Shown: piece by piece, positions 44,486 to 55,938 of the stretch
Layout of the letters: every line of letters starts with the position of its first letter
Position numbering within the stretch: position 1 is the first letter of the stretch
Assembly: GCA_021234155.1 (NCBI GenBank)
Contig: JAJEKV010000072.1
Coordinates: 4,284,407 to 4,348,406 of the forward strand
Length of the DNA stretch: 64,000 bases
Reading direction: 5' to 3'
Source: Isoetes taiwanensis
Lineage: Eukaryota > Streptophyta > Lycopodiopsida > Isoetales > Isoetaceae
Made by a program: the position numbers and the translations under genes
Notes under the pieces: model-generated
Told to the model about the DNA's origin: nothing
The model's database searches: none
The model's input: the letters and a program-made list of their open reading frames with translations, nothing else

Positions 44486-45985
44486 TTGTGGGATAATTCC
44501 CCTCCAATTTTGAATCGGCCTTCAAAATGTGGGATATTTCTTTCCCTTTTCCTGTCGGCAGGTAAGCTTTGTGGGATTTTTCATTTGCTCTGTTTTTTGC
44601 ATAGGGTTCCATTTGCCGGCCGTTCTATCATGGATCCACTTATTCTCGGAATGCTTGCCATGCTTTTGTGTGCTCTTACAATCGGATTCGCCTTCCAAAG
44701 GTTCTGTTTGCAGCTTATTGAGATAAACGAGCTTAAAGACCCAATGAACCTGTTTGGCGACGACGATTTGCAAGAAAATAACAGTATGTTCTTCTGTGCT
44801 GCATCATCTTTGATATTAGCTGGATCCTGCTGGGTTAGAAGGCCACCTAGAAGATTCTGAATTGCTCCAAGACAAAGAACACAGTGGGATAATATAGATA
44901 ACCATGCATGGAATTGTCTGCCTTCTTTCGAAGAAGATATGTGGCACCAATTTTACAGAATGAAAAGGGCCAGTTTTGAAAGACTAGTCGGTTTAGTTGT
45001 CCCCTATTTGATTAGGCCAGGGGTTAAGGTTAGGCCCCCTGTTGATCCTAGAAAGGTTGTTGCCATGGTTCTTTATTTTCTGGCACATGGTGACATGCCT
45101 TTGCATGTGGGTCAGAGATTTTATGTTGGCAAAGCTACAGTGCAGAAATATACTAAAAAAATTACACTAGTGTTGGCCTCGAAGACAATGCTTTACAAAC
45201 GGTTTGTAGCCATGCCTGCTGGAGCAAGACTAACTCAATGTATAAAGGAATTTCATGATGCAACAGGATTGCCAAATGTATATGGTGTTGTTGACGGGTC
45301 TCACATCTTTTTATGGAGAAAACCCAAGAAGAGTGACAAAGGTGATGACTACTACAGTCAACACAAAAGGCACTCACGTCTTTTGCAAGGTATTGTTACA
45401 CACAACAGGTTGTTTATAAATGTCTGTGTTATACGAACTGGATCAGTCCATGACTCAAATCAGTTCAATAAGAGTTCCATATACAACAAAATTGCTTCCA
45501 AACTAATCTTGAATGAACCAGTTGTAACCTTGAGTGGCAGAAAATTGAAGAAAGGTCAACCCACTGAGGACCAAATCCAGGTTAAAATTCCTCCACTTTT
45601 GCTTGGTGATTCTGCCTATGCAGCCAGACCCTTCCTTCTGAAAGTGTCTCCACAGAATCATGGTCCTTATGGCAAATTTAATAAAAGGATTTGCAGGGGT
45701 AGCGTTTGTGTGGAAAATGGGTTCGGGATTGTGAAAGAGAAATTCAGAATTCTCAAACATCTGCCTGTGCATGTTGGCAAGGCCTCCAAGATTATACATG
45801 CTGCTTGTGTGCTTTGGAACTTCTGTATTATGGAAGACATGGGATGGGACATGTTGCCAATCGAAGAGGAGCCTGAACTAGTTTATTACTACGAGAATGA
45901 AGCTATGAACAGGAGTCTAAAGAAACAAGGAGATCAAATGAGGCATGTTTTGTTCGAGCACTTGGATGGTCATGTTCTGCTGTGA
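44486..45985 (+). pseudogene. PIF/Harbinger transposase, one premature stop
   Basis: One frame runs from 44486 to 45985 interrupted only by TGA at 44858-44860. The intact 348-codon part from ATG 44939 is a DDE nuclease of the HARBI1/DDE_Tnp_4 family. It carries GVVDGSHI (D119), RTGSVHDS, LLGDSAY (D224) and CVENGFGIVKEKFRIL (E259), completing the DDE triad that cuts and joins transposon DNA. It is preceded by a helix-turn-helix-like region (FERLVGLVVPYL, VGKATVQKYTKKI). Upstream of the stop, GSCWVRRPPRRF continues after it as IAPRQRTQWDN, matching the usual N-terminal basic stretch. CGA to TGA (Arg to stop) would be one transition at a CG site. The element needs a second, Myb/SANT-like protein; candidates lie downstream on the minus strand. 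Confidence 0.85.
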
Positions 45986-46555
45986 TCATTTACTGATTCT
46001 GACAGCAGACATTTTTTCATAAGTTGTTCATTTTTTCAACTTCTCAAGTATTATTCATTTCATCTTATCTGGAACTGGAATGAGACTTAAATACCAACAA
46101 CACCAGTCTGATAAAGTAAGTGAAGTTGAAATGGAAATTATATTCAAAATGTTACTGTAGTACAACTGAATATGAAGTGCATACAAATGAAATTGGCCAC
46201 ATAGAGCCTAAAAAAAGTCAGGTAAAACTTGAAACATAGTCTTCACGCCCATAACTAGTGGATCCGGAATAATGTATTAATAACCGTAAAGTGAATACAA
46301 AATCTATAAAACATGTCAACTAAATAACTATCCATAGCTCTGTATACATAGACAGTAATGTGACATTTACTTACAAAATAAAAAGATCTTCTATTTCTTG
46401 AAAAGGTTTACATCATGAACAAAATATTTTTCCTCTGTTACATGCTACAGGGGATGCCAGGGGCTTTTCATAGCAGAAATCTTTGCTTAAAAAAAAAATT
46501 ACAGAATTATAAAAAAGACAAAAAAAAAAAGCTGGTGGAGGTATTCTTCTTCTGT
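45986..46555. other. Downstream of the transposase, no gene
   Basis: AT-rich stretch, probably the 3' untranslated region of the transposase and non-coding element DNA between convergent genes. Confidence 0.4.
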
Positions 46556-47135
46556 TCATGCGCACAGCTCACAGGTTTCTGTACCAGTCTGGACTTTATG
46601 CAGCGCCCATCTCCCTGTATGCTGAATATAAACACACTCCACATGAGCTTTTTGTGTCAAAGGAGCTGCTTTAGCCCAAGCCAAGACCTCATGTTCGATA
46701 ATGACTCCCATATCTAAAAAATTCTTCACGGCCCGCTGTGACAGAGAGATTACTTTGTGTGAAAGAACCTCAACTTCTTCAATATTGGCTTCGACAGTTG
46801 GAGAAGAATCTTGAACTTCTGATGCTGGAGGACGGGGAGGATTTGCAGGGGGAGATGGAGGTGGAGCAGGGGCCGACAAAGAAGAGGATGAAGACTCCTC
46901 TCGAACTTCTTCTGCTGAAGTTTCGGGCCAAGAGGAGTACTCCGAATAGTAATTATCCTCCGAATCAGAGGATTCGTGGGAGACTTTAGAAGAATCATAG
47001 GGGGAAGAATACTCCTCATGGGAGTATTCTTCGGAGGAAGAAGACGAAGAGGAGGAGGCCTGAGGGGTCGAGAGAGCCCAGGACGCTTTGGTGCCGCCTT
47101 ACCTTCCACCGGTTTGTGATCGAAAGGATGCTTAA
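46556..47135 (-). CDS. Ser/Glu- and Pro-rich protein, frame shifted at its start
   Basis: From about 47060 down to the stop at 46556 one frame encodes an acidic Ser/Tyr-rich segment (SSSSSSEEYSHEEYSS, then SESSDSEDNYYSEYS-like runs). A Pro-rich linker (APAPPPSPPANPPRPPAS) and a non-repetitive C terminus (KVISLSQRAVKNFLDMGV, then AWAKAAPLTQKAHVECVYI) follow. Upstream the coding frame seems to switch: HPFDHKPVEGKAAPKRPG reads in another frame. This may be the C-terminal part of the second PIF/Harbinger protein, since it is convergent with the transposase at the usual position. I do not recognise a domain, so this is inference. Confidence 0.4.
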
Positions 47136-47537
47136 ATGCGCCAAATTGACAAGACTAGCATTTAATTATATATGCTACGATATCTATGCCTAGAGTCTCG
47201 TACCAATCATTGAATATTAAGACAGTTAACCAATTTGAGACAGTTGCAAAAGATAAGTATAGCAGAATGTAGGAAAGTGAAAATGATACCTTTATTCTTT
47301 GTTTTTGGCTGCCAGTTTTGCTATTTCGAGAAGTGTGTCCTTTGTCATCTGACATATGCCTCCGAAGTCATTGCCGCCATGGATTCAAAGAATCTTCAAA
47401 CATTTCGGCATCGGTTGTCTTCAATTCCCTTACCAATTCCATTTTCTTTGTAGATTCTTCCTTCCATGAAATCCAATTTCTTCACTTCAGCCCAAAGTGC
47501 TTGCCAATTCAGAAACTCCAATAAAGTAATGTCTTCA

Positions 47538-48100
47538 TCAATCCGCAACCCGACTTCTTTCTCGCCAATAGGTTTTCCACATACTCCGTGTTGATTGCAT
47601 GTCGTCGCATCTAGGGCTGAGGAATCGGTGGTTGTATTTCCGCTGGAGTTCTATTGTTTGGCATTTCATGCATTCGTGGATTTCTGAATTGTCAATGTTG
47701 ACAATGACATTGGGAATGTCTTCATTACTCTCAAAGGGATCATCGAATGCAACATCGATCCAACTGCCTTTTATAGAAATCACCAAAAAAAGTTAGTGTG
47801 CAACTGGCGCTTCAAAAGCTTCATTTCCAAACTTCCCATCATCCCCTACCGGAATGGGGTTATTCCATGTCACTCCATACTTGACTTCTTCCATTCTATC
47901 ATACAACCTGCCAACTTGAAGGCTCTCGACCCGTGATGACTACAAGCCTCTTTCTCATCCTTGAATTTTGCTCATAGTTTATCCCATTTGTTCTTCGGTT
48001 GTTTTGACTTCTACTAGTCCATCAACAATTGGTTGTAATTTTCACAAGAATTTCTCTCCACTGTGAATTAGAAAGATTCAGATCGCCATTAGTAACCGGG
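47538..48100 (-). pseudogene. Possible Myb/SANT-like element protein, fragments
   Basis: Minus-strand pieces include SQWREILVKI (about 48060), LYDRMEEVKYGVTWNNPIPVG (about 47890) and the 82-codon ORF 47786-47538 (SWIDVAFDDPFESNEDIPNV). W-R-E-I followed by lysine-rich text and W is reminiscent of the trihelix/SANT-like domains of Harbinger accessory proteins, which bind the element ends. Frames are broken and spacing is uncertain. A further minus frame (48421-48224, NCNNKRAKKRMQASSGPKSK) is basic and may belong to the same gene. Confidence 0.3.
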
Positions 48101-48421
48101 GCTTTAATCTCATTCAAGATTCAGAAAGTGGAAACACCCCTCGATTTGTCCATTGACCTGAGCCTTCCTATTCTTTGTGTCAATTGTTTGGGATTTTTTT
48201 TTCCAACAACAAGAGCCATTGAATTATCTGGCTGTAGAAGAATCACTCACAATACTAGGGAGGTGCTTTGATTTCGGGCCAGAACTCGCTTGCATCCTTT
48301 TCTTTGCTCTTTTGTTGTTACAATTGGCTCGTAATTTGTCTCCAAGTCCATTGCCACCTAAAATCTGCCCCAGCCATCTTTCATGTCTTCCTTGGAGCCA
48401 TTTTCTCAATGCTGGAGGCAC

Positions 48422-49500
48422 AAAGGTTTGCTGCTTGATGGCGGGCGATCTAGTTGCCTTTAGACATTGGAGTGTATAGAATTCAAGCTAATCAACCAAG
48501 AAACAATGCCGCCGGCTGGAATTTGATAACGTAACAATGTAAGATCAATTCAAATGAATTAACAAGGATTGAAAAGGTTTGGGGCCGACGTCCCGGAATT
48601 CCGATGGAGGGAAAGTTTTTCGATTGGAAATTCGTGCCATAATTTTAGGGGTTGTTAAGTTAATGGTTAATGGAAACGCCCTAACGCTATTAGGGGCTTA
48701 ACTATCTTCAATGTGAGAGTTGAGTTTTTCTATTCTCACCCATCTCTATCTTCTAAGAAAAAATGGGCTTAACTAGGGCTAATTAAAATGCTCTGTAAAT
48801 GACATCTACTACCCCACTTAAGTTCGGACACGATTTCGAACTCATGGATGCCGACATCGATAAAACAAGAAGAAACCAATTAAGAAGGACCCGAGGATGT
48901 CGCATCCCACGCCCCAAACCACAAACAACAGTAGAAAATACGTAAACAAGGGATTTAGGGTCCGGTCGGCCGCTATCAGCGTAAGAAAATCGCAACGTAA
49001 GCTTTGGCAGCCGCCGTGAAACGCCATTAAAACAAAGGGGACCGTGGTGACGCCAAACCCGCCAAACGAGAGATTTGGGGGCTGGAACTTCTGTGATTGG
49101 AAACAAAGGAATTTGGGGCTTGAAAAATGTCAAAAAGCTTTGCTAAAATGAGATTTGGTGGCTCCACACTGCGATTACTCCACAAGCAAGTGAACTAGCT
49201 TTAGGAACACAAACAGCCCTGAACTCTTCCACAAACATCAATGATCACCATGATCACGATAAGGAAGAAGGATTTGATGTTACCGTGAATCGACATACCC
49301 AAATGCTACATTGTGGAAAAATCGCTAAGACTTATTTGGCTCCGGCCTGCGCGAGAAATGGACAAATTCAAGCAAGAAATTCTGCCCGAAATTGGATGAA
49401 TTTAAACAAAGAAATGAAATCATGGAAATAGAAATGGAAATAGTGATGGGGACAAGGAGGAGATAACGCTTTGAAGCTCTCACAGAGAAGATGTAGCTGA
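48422..49500. other. Right part of the Harbinger region, boundary unresolved
   Basis: A 116-codon minus ORF (49133-48783) has no recognised domain. I looked for terminal inverted repeats pairing this region with 44300-44480. The best candidate (about 44430-44458 against 49083-49115 inverted, sharing GTTTCC and similar flanks) is too weak to accept. Confidence 0.3.
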
Positions 49501-49504
49501 GGTG

Positions 49505-52500
49505 CAACGGAAACTCCGATAATTAAGGTTGAAGAACAAGAGAAGTCTGTTACTGAACATCCCTGTGGGTCTCCAAGAGGAGCACAATGAAGATACTACA
49601 CAAGGTAAGAGATTTATAACAAATGGGATCAGAGAGGCCTCTTTAGAGTTGGCAAACCAAATGCTATGCCACCACGCAGTCAAGCCAAACTTTGGCGAAT
49701 CTGAATGCAAAATGGGAAACACACCAAAGAAACCAGCCATTTAAAGGAGAAAATGTATGGATAAACCAAGATCTTACCAAAGATCAAGATGAACAAAGAC
49801 AAAAGGAGCTCGTTGAAGGATGCAAGCAGTGTGGACGTAAGGCTTTCTCGAGAAAAGGACGGTCAATATAGAGAGGGTGTAGATGATGCACTTCCCAAAG
49901 AGCACAGAAATATCTACCGGGCCGTTAGCATGTTGAATATCAATACTTTGACACGTGATAAAGCAGTTAGATGGACATTATCCTTATGAATGTAGATGTA
50001 GTATTTTTCTTGAGACAGTGAACATGAAGAAAGGGGAATACCAGAGGATAGCATGGTTTTCACACGCTTGATGCATTCAACATGGCCCTAAAAGGAAAAA
50101 ATAGAGGGTATGGTGGCACGTTAAGGCGTAAGAACCGAAGTTCGCCGGATTGATTTCAATTTTGGAAAAAGAGCAACATTACAAGATATTTGATTGGAGA
50201 TGCAAAAGTCGAAGGTGAATGTATGTGTGGCTGGCTTCGCCATTCTACCAACGTGAATCACCGCTTATAATTCAGATGACCTAGATCGAGATGATCCGCT
50301 TGTTACCCTTGGAACAAGATGTTTTAAATCTTAGTACGACAGAAAGATTTTACCGATGGGAGATTTAATGGTCAAAGACCTACGTAAAGCATCCATTCTC
50401 ACCGATGGGAAACCGAAAGTGGCCCCGATGTCATATTCCAGCATGGTCAGGTAGACATCTCGATGATAAGATGCAGATCCCATGCCCCCTGTGGGCATCA
50501 TCTCTTAAATTTTTGTAGTGGACTATTAGATCTTAGTCATTTACAATGGTACCACAAAATATTCGGGGAATGTGGAGGTCTCTGCAGCCGGGGTGGGGAT
50601 TTAGTGGGCATGGCCATCCCTTTCGGAAATAATTGGAAAATTTTGCGTTGGTGATAGCACGAGAATCTGATCATGTTCCTATTTTTGTCACATTGCGCAT
50701 CGCGGGCAAGCCCCGTATCCTAAGACATACCGGAAGCCGCACCCATAAGCTTGTTGGCGAGATATGAAAGGATATTTATAAACAAATTTAGGAACAAAGG
50801 TTGTTTGTCTTGGGTCACAAAAAGCAGCATTAATTCAAAGAAGGTACTCAATGACCTGCAAGCGATAGCAAAAGAATGCTTATTTCAGCTAGACAAAGGA
50901 AAGGGTTACCCTGTAATGGATGGTTCGATTCTGATGAAACAATGTAGGACAAAAATTTAAAATGCTAAGGGACAAGAAAATAAAGAGGGAAAGAAAGAAT
51001 TATATTAGACTGATCAGGAAAAAAAAGAAGATACTAAGACCGGAAACATTATGCAAATGGTCACAAAGTTGCTAGCATATCCAAAGAGGTTCCCGAACAG
51101 ATCAGAAACCGCGATACCAGAAACCACTTTGAGGTAGAGGGATCTATTGGCGGTTAAGAGACTTTTACTTTTCTCGAGTTCAAACTTTTGCATGGATCAC
51201 CCGGTGACCTAATATGAACATTTCAAAATTTCAAATGATGCACGATTATCAAGCAGGCTTCTATACGTCCAATAATAAGGTCGCCGCATGCTAATGGCCT
51301 TTGTAGCGTAGATGTTTAAGGGCAGACGGGTAGCGTATGCATTACGGGAACCCTCGCTTTTGGCCCACAGTAATTGGAAGGGGTTTTCCAATGTGACCGG
51401 CAGCTAACAGTAGTTCACCCATAAGGCGGGTGATAAATCGGATTTTGCATGGGCCTGCCCATTTATTTGGTTGGTAGCTTTGCGCTGCTTGCTACCAGCT
51501 GGACTCTAAACTGAAGCACATGGGCAGTGATAAATGCCCAGCAAATCGGTCAAGCTGCAGGTTTTTCTTAGGCTCAAGAAATCCACCATAGACCATTTAC
51601 TGGACGACAGCAAGTAAGGCTACATATTCCTCGCCGGGTTATCGGAAAAGGGAAACCATTGTACCGTGATTTGTAGATTTGGTAAAGCTTTTGATATGGT
51701 AAACAGTGGAACATTACTTGGATCGACATTGGTTGAAAGCAAATGTAACTAAAAAATTGAGACATGCGCATGGAAGTTTTATGAGAAAGTAAATTTTAAT
51801 CTCAAAATTTCATTTCCATATATGTCAAAGGGAACAGCAGGAAAGCAATATGGGAGGAAGTGGGGTGCTGTCCCCTTCTATCAAATTCACATTGTTTGAC
51901 TCTTCATAGATCACTTCTTTGAAAACCGGATTTCACAAGATGGTGGAGATGGCACGCCGCGATTCTGCAGTATGTTATCTCGCCTATGCATGTCGATGAC
52001 GCGGTTTTGTCGTGTAGCATAAGTCGTATATCTGATATTGTCCCTCCTTTTTGTGATGCCCAAAAAGTACGCGTGTTAATCTTTGCCAAACAAAATGTAG
52101 TCTTTGAGCATCCGCTTTTCAAAGCTGGATCATGTCTCGGGGCTATATTATATAAGTGAGTTATTGATATTACGCATCACTATAAATATCTTTTTGACCG
52201 GTAGTAGATGTAAAAGCCCCAACTGGAATCAAGCAGCGGATCGAAACCAATGCGGTATTAGCCTATACATGGCGATGTGCGTACTATCGCGGTAGGCCGA
52301 AATCCCTGAAGCCCACGAAGTAATACGGTGCTATAAGTAGCGCCACCTCAGTGTATCCGCCAGGTTGTATGGAGATTTGGGGCCGGGATCACTTCGATAC
52401 ATGGAAAAGGTAATGGCAGTGAAATTTTTGTGAAACGCGAGCTTTGGGGTCGTAAGGTCTGCACTTCATGGCGACATGATGCTGAAGCGAGTCCTGATGT

Positions 52501-53240
52501 CACTCTGGTGGCGTCAAACACTTAAGTATGTTTGTAAGATTTTTGTATTCAATTTACCAAATAATAGTTTTGCCCCTGATGGCCTCGGAGGGAAACATCG
52601 TGGAAAAGGAGCTGTTGGTTTTGCATATGTGGAAATATGATGGCAAATGGGGATGCGCGTGGACTTTGGCGGGTAAAACAAAGATGACATTAAGAAGTGG
52701 GTATCGTGTGGTTTTTCTCGATGCAGCTGGAGATGGGTGTGAAGAGTTTACGAACCAGATCACCAATCCCACTCAAAGCAAAAGTAAGCATTTTGAGGAA
52801 CACATGCGCTCAAGCACGTATTACGTTATTTGGTGCGGATTGTATCGGAAGTCTTCACACAAAATAGAGGCTGGCGTGGAATAATATCCCTTTACTACGA
52901 GCCACGCCTTTTGCCTTTGTGGAAATTTGACCTTGAGGACTTTAATCTCATGTTCTAATCGTGATACCCCTCGTGGTATACAAGTAAGCATAAATGAGAG
53001 TAGAAACACTGTAGTTCATGCGATATCGCCATGAAGTTTTGACCTCTGGGTAATAATTATAATCGATACAACCCAAAAGAAAGGCAGCAGCACTTGTTTG
53101 GTGATATGGTTATAATGTAATGCATTCATCCCAGGGATGCGCTAGGGAGAATGGCGTAGCTGATGTATTACTGGATGTCTTATAGACCCGGCGGCCCAAA
53201 GACATACAATAAAGTCACAATTTCATTCTCATTTCATTTC
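49505..53240 (+). mobile_element. LINE family Y copy 3, with endonuclease remnant
   Basis: 50430-50750 gives fragments of an AP-type endonuclease: GHHLLNFCSGL, then LVIARESDHVPIFVTLRIAGK (the conserved SDH near the end of the domain). 51545-51740 matches the RT start (KKSTIDHLL, then FGKAFDMV = motif A). 51980-52010 has a disrupted motif C (TATGCATGTCGATGAC). The 3' terminus at 53180-53240 (TATAGACCCGGCGGCCCAAA, then ACATACAATAAAGTC) matches copies 1 and 2. Frames are broken throughout, so it is the longest but most decayed of the three. The ORF at 49529-49989 may include LINE ORF1 or unrelated DNA. Confidence 0.65.
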
Positions 53241-55441
53241 ATTATTCCCTCACCCTTGTATTCCTCTCATTCTCTCTAAATCTCTAAGCTCTGATGTAGC
53301 CAAGCAAGCACTCCTCCCTCCCCTTTATCATTTTTTGTTTTCGGTTCTTCTTTTTCAATTCTGATGCCTTGTTTTCCAGCAATGTAATAAGCCAACATAG
53401 AACCTCTTAGGATAGTTCTCTGACCTTTCTTTTAGACCTTCGTCCATTATTTTGGTCATTCCTCTCACCTTCTTTCTGCTTTATCTTCTTGCTTGCTTTT
53501 CCCCTCCCCTCCCAACCTCCTCACATTTGGGTTGCCTTTGTTCTGCAATAAGCTGGCTTAAGGGCATTTACACTTTCTCTTCGGACTCAAGCATTTAGAA
53601 TATTCTGTATATATTGAAGTTAACCAGATATGGGCGTAGGCTCTTCCTTAATTCATTGGATTGATGATTATTCCTTGAGATAATGTTTTTTGTTGTTTGA
53701 CTATTCAAAACAATGTCTTTCACAGCACAGTGTTCAATTATTCGAGTCTTTTGGAAAGAAAATTAGTTCGAATCTTTTTTCTTTATGATACTCCATTTCT
53801 ACAAGCCTTATATTTTGCCTTTATTCTTTGTTTCAACTTTTTGTCTCTCTTGTTCTTCTAGTTTTCCATTCCCTTCCCTCCTCCCAACCCCAAGCTGGCT
53901 TGGTTGCTGATGTTGCACCACATTTGTTGGCATACTCTTTGTATTTTTCTTGCGTCTTTTCTTGACTAGGTTGTTTATATTTGTTGAAGGTTTAATCTTA
54001 ATAGGGGTGGATGTTCTTCCCCAACTACTTTTGCAGGTGATTATTCCAACTAGTTGGATGTTCTTCCCCAACCCATTGTTGGGTAGCTATCGTTTTGGTG
54101 GATGCCCTTCTCCTCAGTACTTAGTTTGCAGTGTATATTGGTTTATTCATAAGCGGATGTTCATCCCCGGCCCATTTTAGAGACTACTTAGTTTTTAGTT
54201 TTTTGTGAGTTTTTTCGATGTGCTGGACATTTTTTGGATGTTCTTTGTCAAATTGAGTCCTTTTTTAGGGATGCTTACTATTTTGAAGGATTTTGCATTT
54301 TCTTGAGTTTATTTTTGCTAGATCCATTACTCTTTTTGCAGGTGAGGTGATTTTGGGAGCGTGTCGATAACTTTTCATATTTGGCATTTTTTGGAGTTCC
54401 ATTTGAGTCTTTTTTAGGGCTGCTAACAAAAACTTAATGGTTTTCCTTTTTGCTTGAGTCTATTTTTTCCAGATCGTCTACTCTCTTTTAGGGGAGTGTG
54501 CCAACGTGATTTTCAAAGACTTTTTGGGGTCCTTCCAATTTTTGGCCTTTTTTGGAGTTGGTGGTGTTGATGCTTTGGCATTTGGAGTTTGCGCATAGAG
54601 ATCGTTTGCTTGCTCAAATTTTATCTTCATCGGTTATATCACTCTTAGTCCATTTTTTATCTTCATGGTTTTCCAAAACCCGCCTTTTAACCAGCTTGAT
54701 AAGATTTCGCTCGAAGTTCGTGTGGTTGCCTTTCTTTATAGACCTTCTGGATTGTCTTAGTTTCACCAAAGGTTTTAAAATATGTTTGGTTTTAGATATG
54801 TTCTGGCCATTCATACTACTCTACTGTTGTACTTGTTTTTGGAACGCTAAATAGGAAAGCCACTTCACTTCGGCCTTGAGATGATGTTTTGGTTGTTGTT
54901 TGGAGTCTTCCAAGAATAGGGCTCACCCATTTTGAATGTTTGACTTCGTAAATAAGACCGACATCCAGAAGTTTATCGATTTTAGCTTTCACACGACAAT
55001 TTATAATTGGGATTGGTTTATATCATTAAGTATGGATGGGGCAAGAGAGTCGTGCTTGGTGGATATAGTTAGCTCATCTAACTCTTTCTTAATGCCTCTT
55101 TAATCTTTGTAGCTCCACACAAAAATATGCTTGAATTTCTTGCAGAGACGGACATCTTTTTTCTCAAAAAAGTGGAGAGAGGTTAGCTACTAAGCGAATG
55201 GGTTAATTTTGTCGACTTCAAGAGTTTGGATATGCAGAATAACATCTCAGATCTGCTAATGCGGGGGAGGGCTTATGAAAGAACTGCACATTTTAATTAG
55301 CGTAGTAAATGTGAGGCGCCTGTGGTTGGATCACCAAGGAGTTTGTTCATGGGAAGGTACTAGATTGACATGATTACAGGGCGCAAGATAAGGATCAAGC
55401 AAAGTAGCAACCACATGATCCTGATTGAGATTCATGTCTTC
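53241..55441. other. T-rich non-coding DNA
   Basis: Long T/C-rich stretch with only low-complexity ORFs (53950-54180, 54552-54854). A short word, GGATGTTCTTCCCCAAC, is repeated at 54009 and 54057. No gene, RNA or element recognised. Confidence 0.4.
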
Positions 55442-55938
55442 CTAAGGATCAATATACTCAGGATATGCAGATAGAGGCAACTCAATAGCAAGAGCTTGGA
55501 GTTGATAAGTGTTTTGGACATCATCAGAGTCGCTATCTGATAGAGACGGTTCAACATGTCGAACAACAATGAGTTGCCATATTTCTAAATCCATAGTAGC
55601 ATTTAAATGACCATCTATGATAACAAGTTGGTCGGTAGCCCAACAATGTATGCTCTTAGCCTGTCGATGGAAGGGATGTCCAACAAGCATTTCATAGTCA
55701 CCTGGATCTTCATCGGCTTTCCAAACGCCAAATTCCAGAGGAAACTTGAGATCGCCAATGTTAATTGTCAGCTGAGGAGTGATACATTGGGGACGCATGA
55801 TGTGACTATTAGCAGGAGCACCATATAATTGCTTGATACCTAATTGTTGTCAAAGTTTTCCCATGATAATGAGGTTGACTGCACTACCTTCATTGATCTG
55901 AACATGGTTAACTTGCTGATTTTCTAAAGTGGCATGAA
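55442..55938 (-). mobile_element. Retrotransposon aspartic protease fragment
   Basis: The minus strand gives VNHVQINEGSAVNLI, a stop, LYGAPANSHIMRPQC, then LTINIGDLKFPLEFGV and YEMLVGHPFHRQAKSI. This is the order of a Ty3/gypsy-type protease: active-site D-[SG]-G-S, flap, I-L-L-G-[RH]-P-F near the end. The catalytic Asp reads Asn (INEGS), so it would be dead even without the in-frame stop. An acidic tail SLSDSDSDDVQ follows. It is cut at 55940 by the end of a minus-strand LINE. Confidence 0.65.

Noticed and set aside
44430..49115. Terminal inverted repeats of the Harbinger element
   Set aside because: The best pair (about 44430-44458 and 49083-49115) shares only scattered words such as GTTTCC. 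No 3-bp target duplication could be tied to it.
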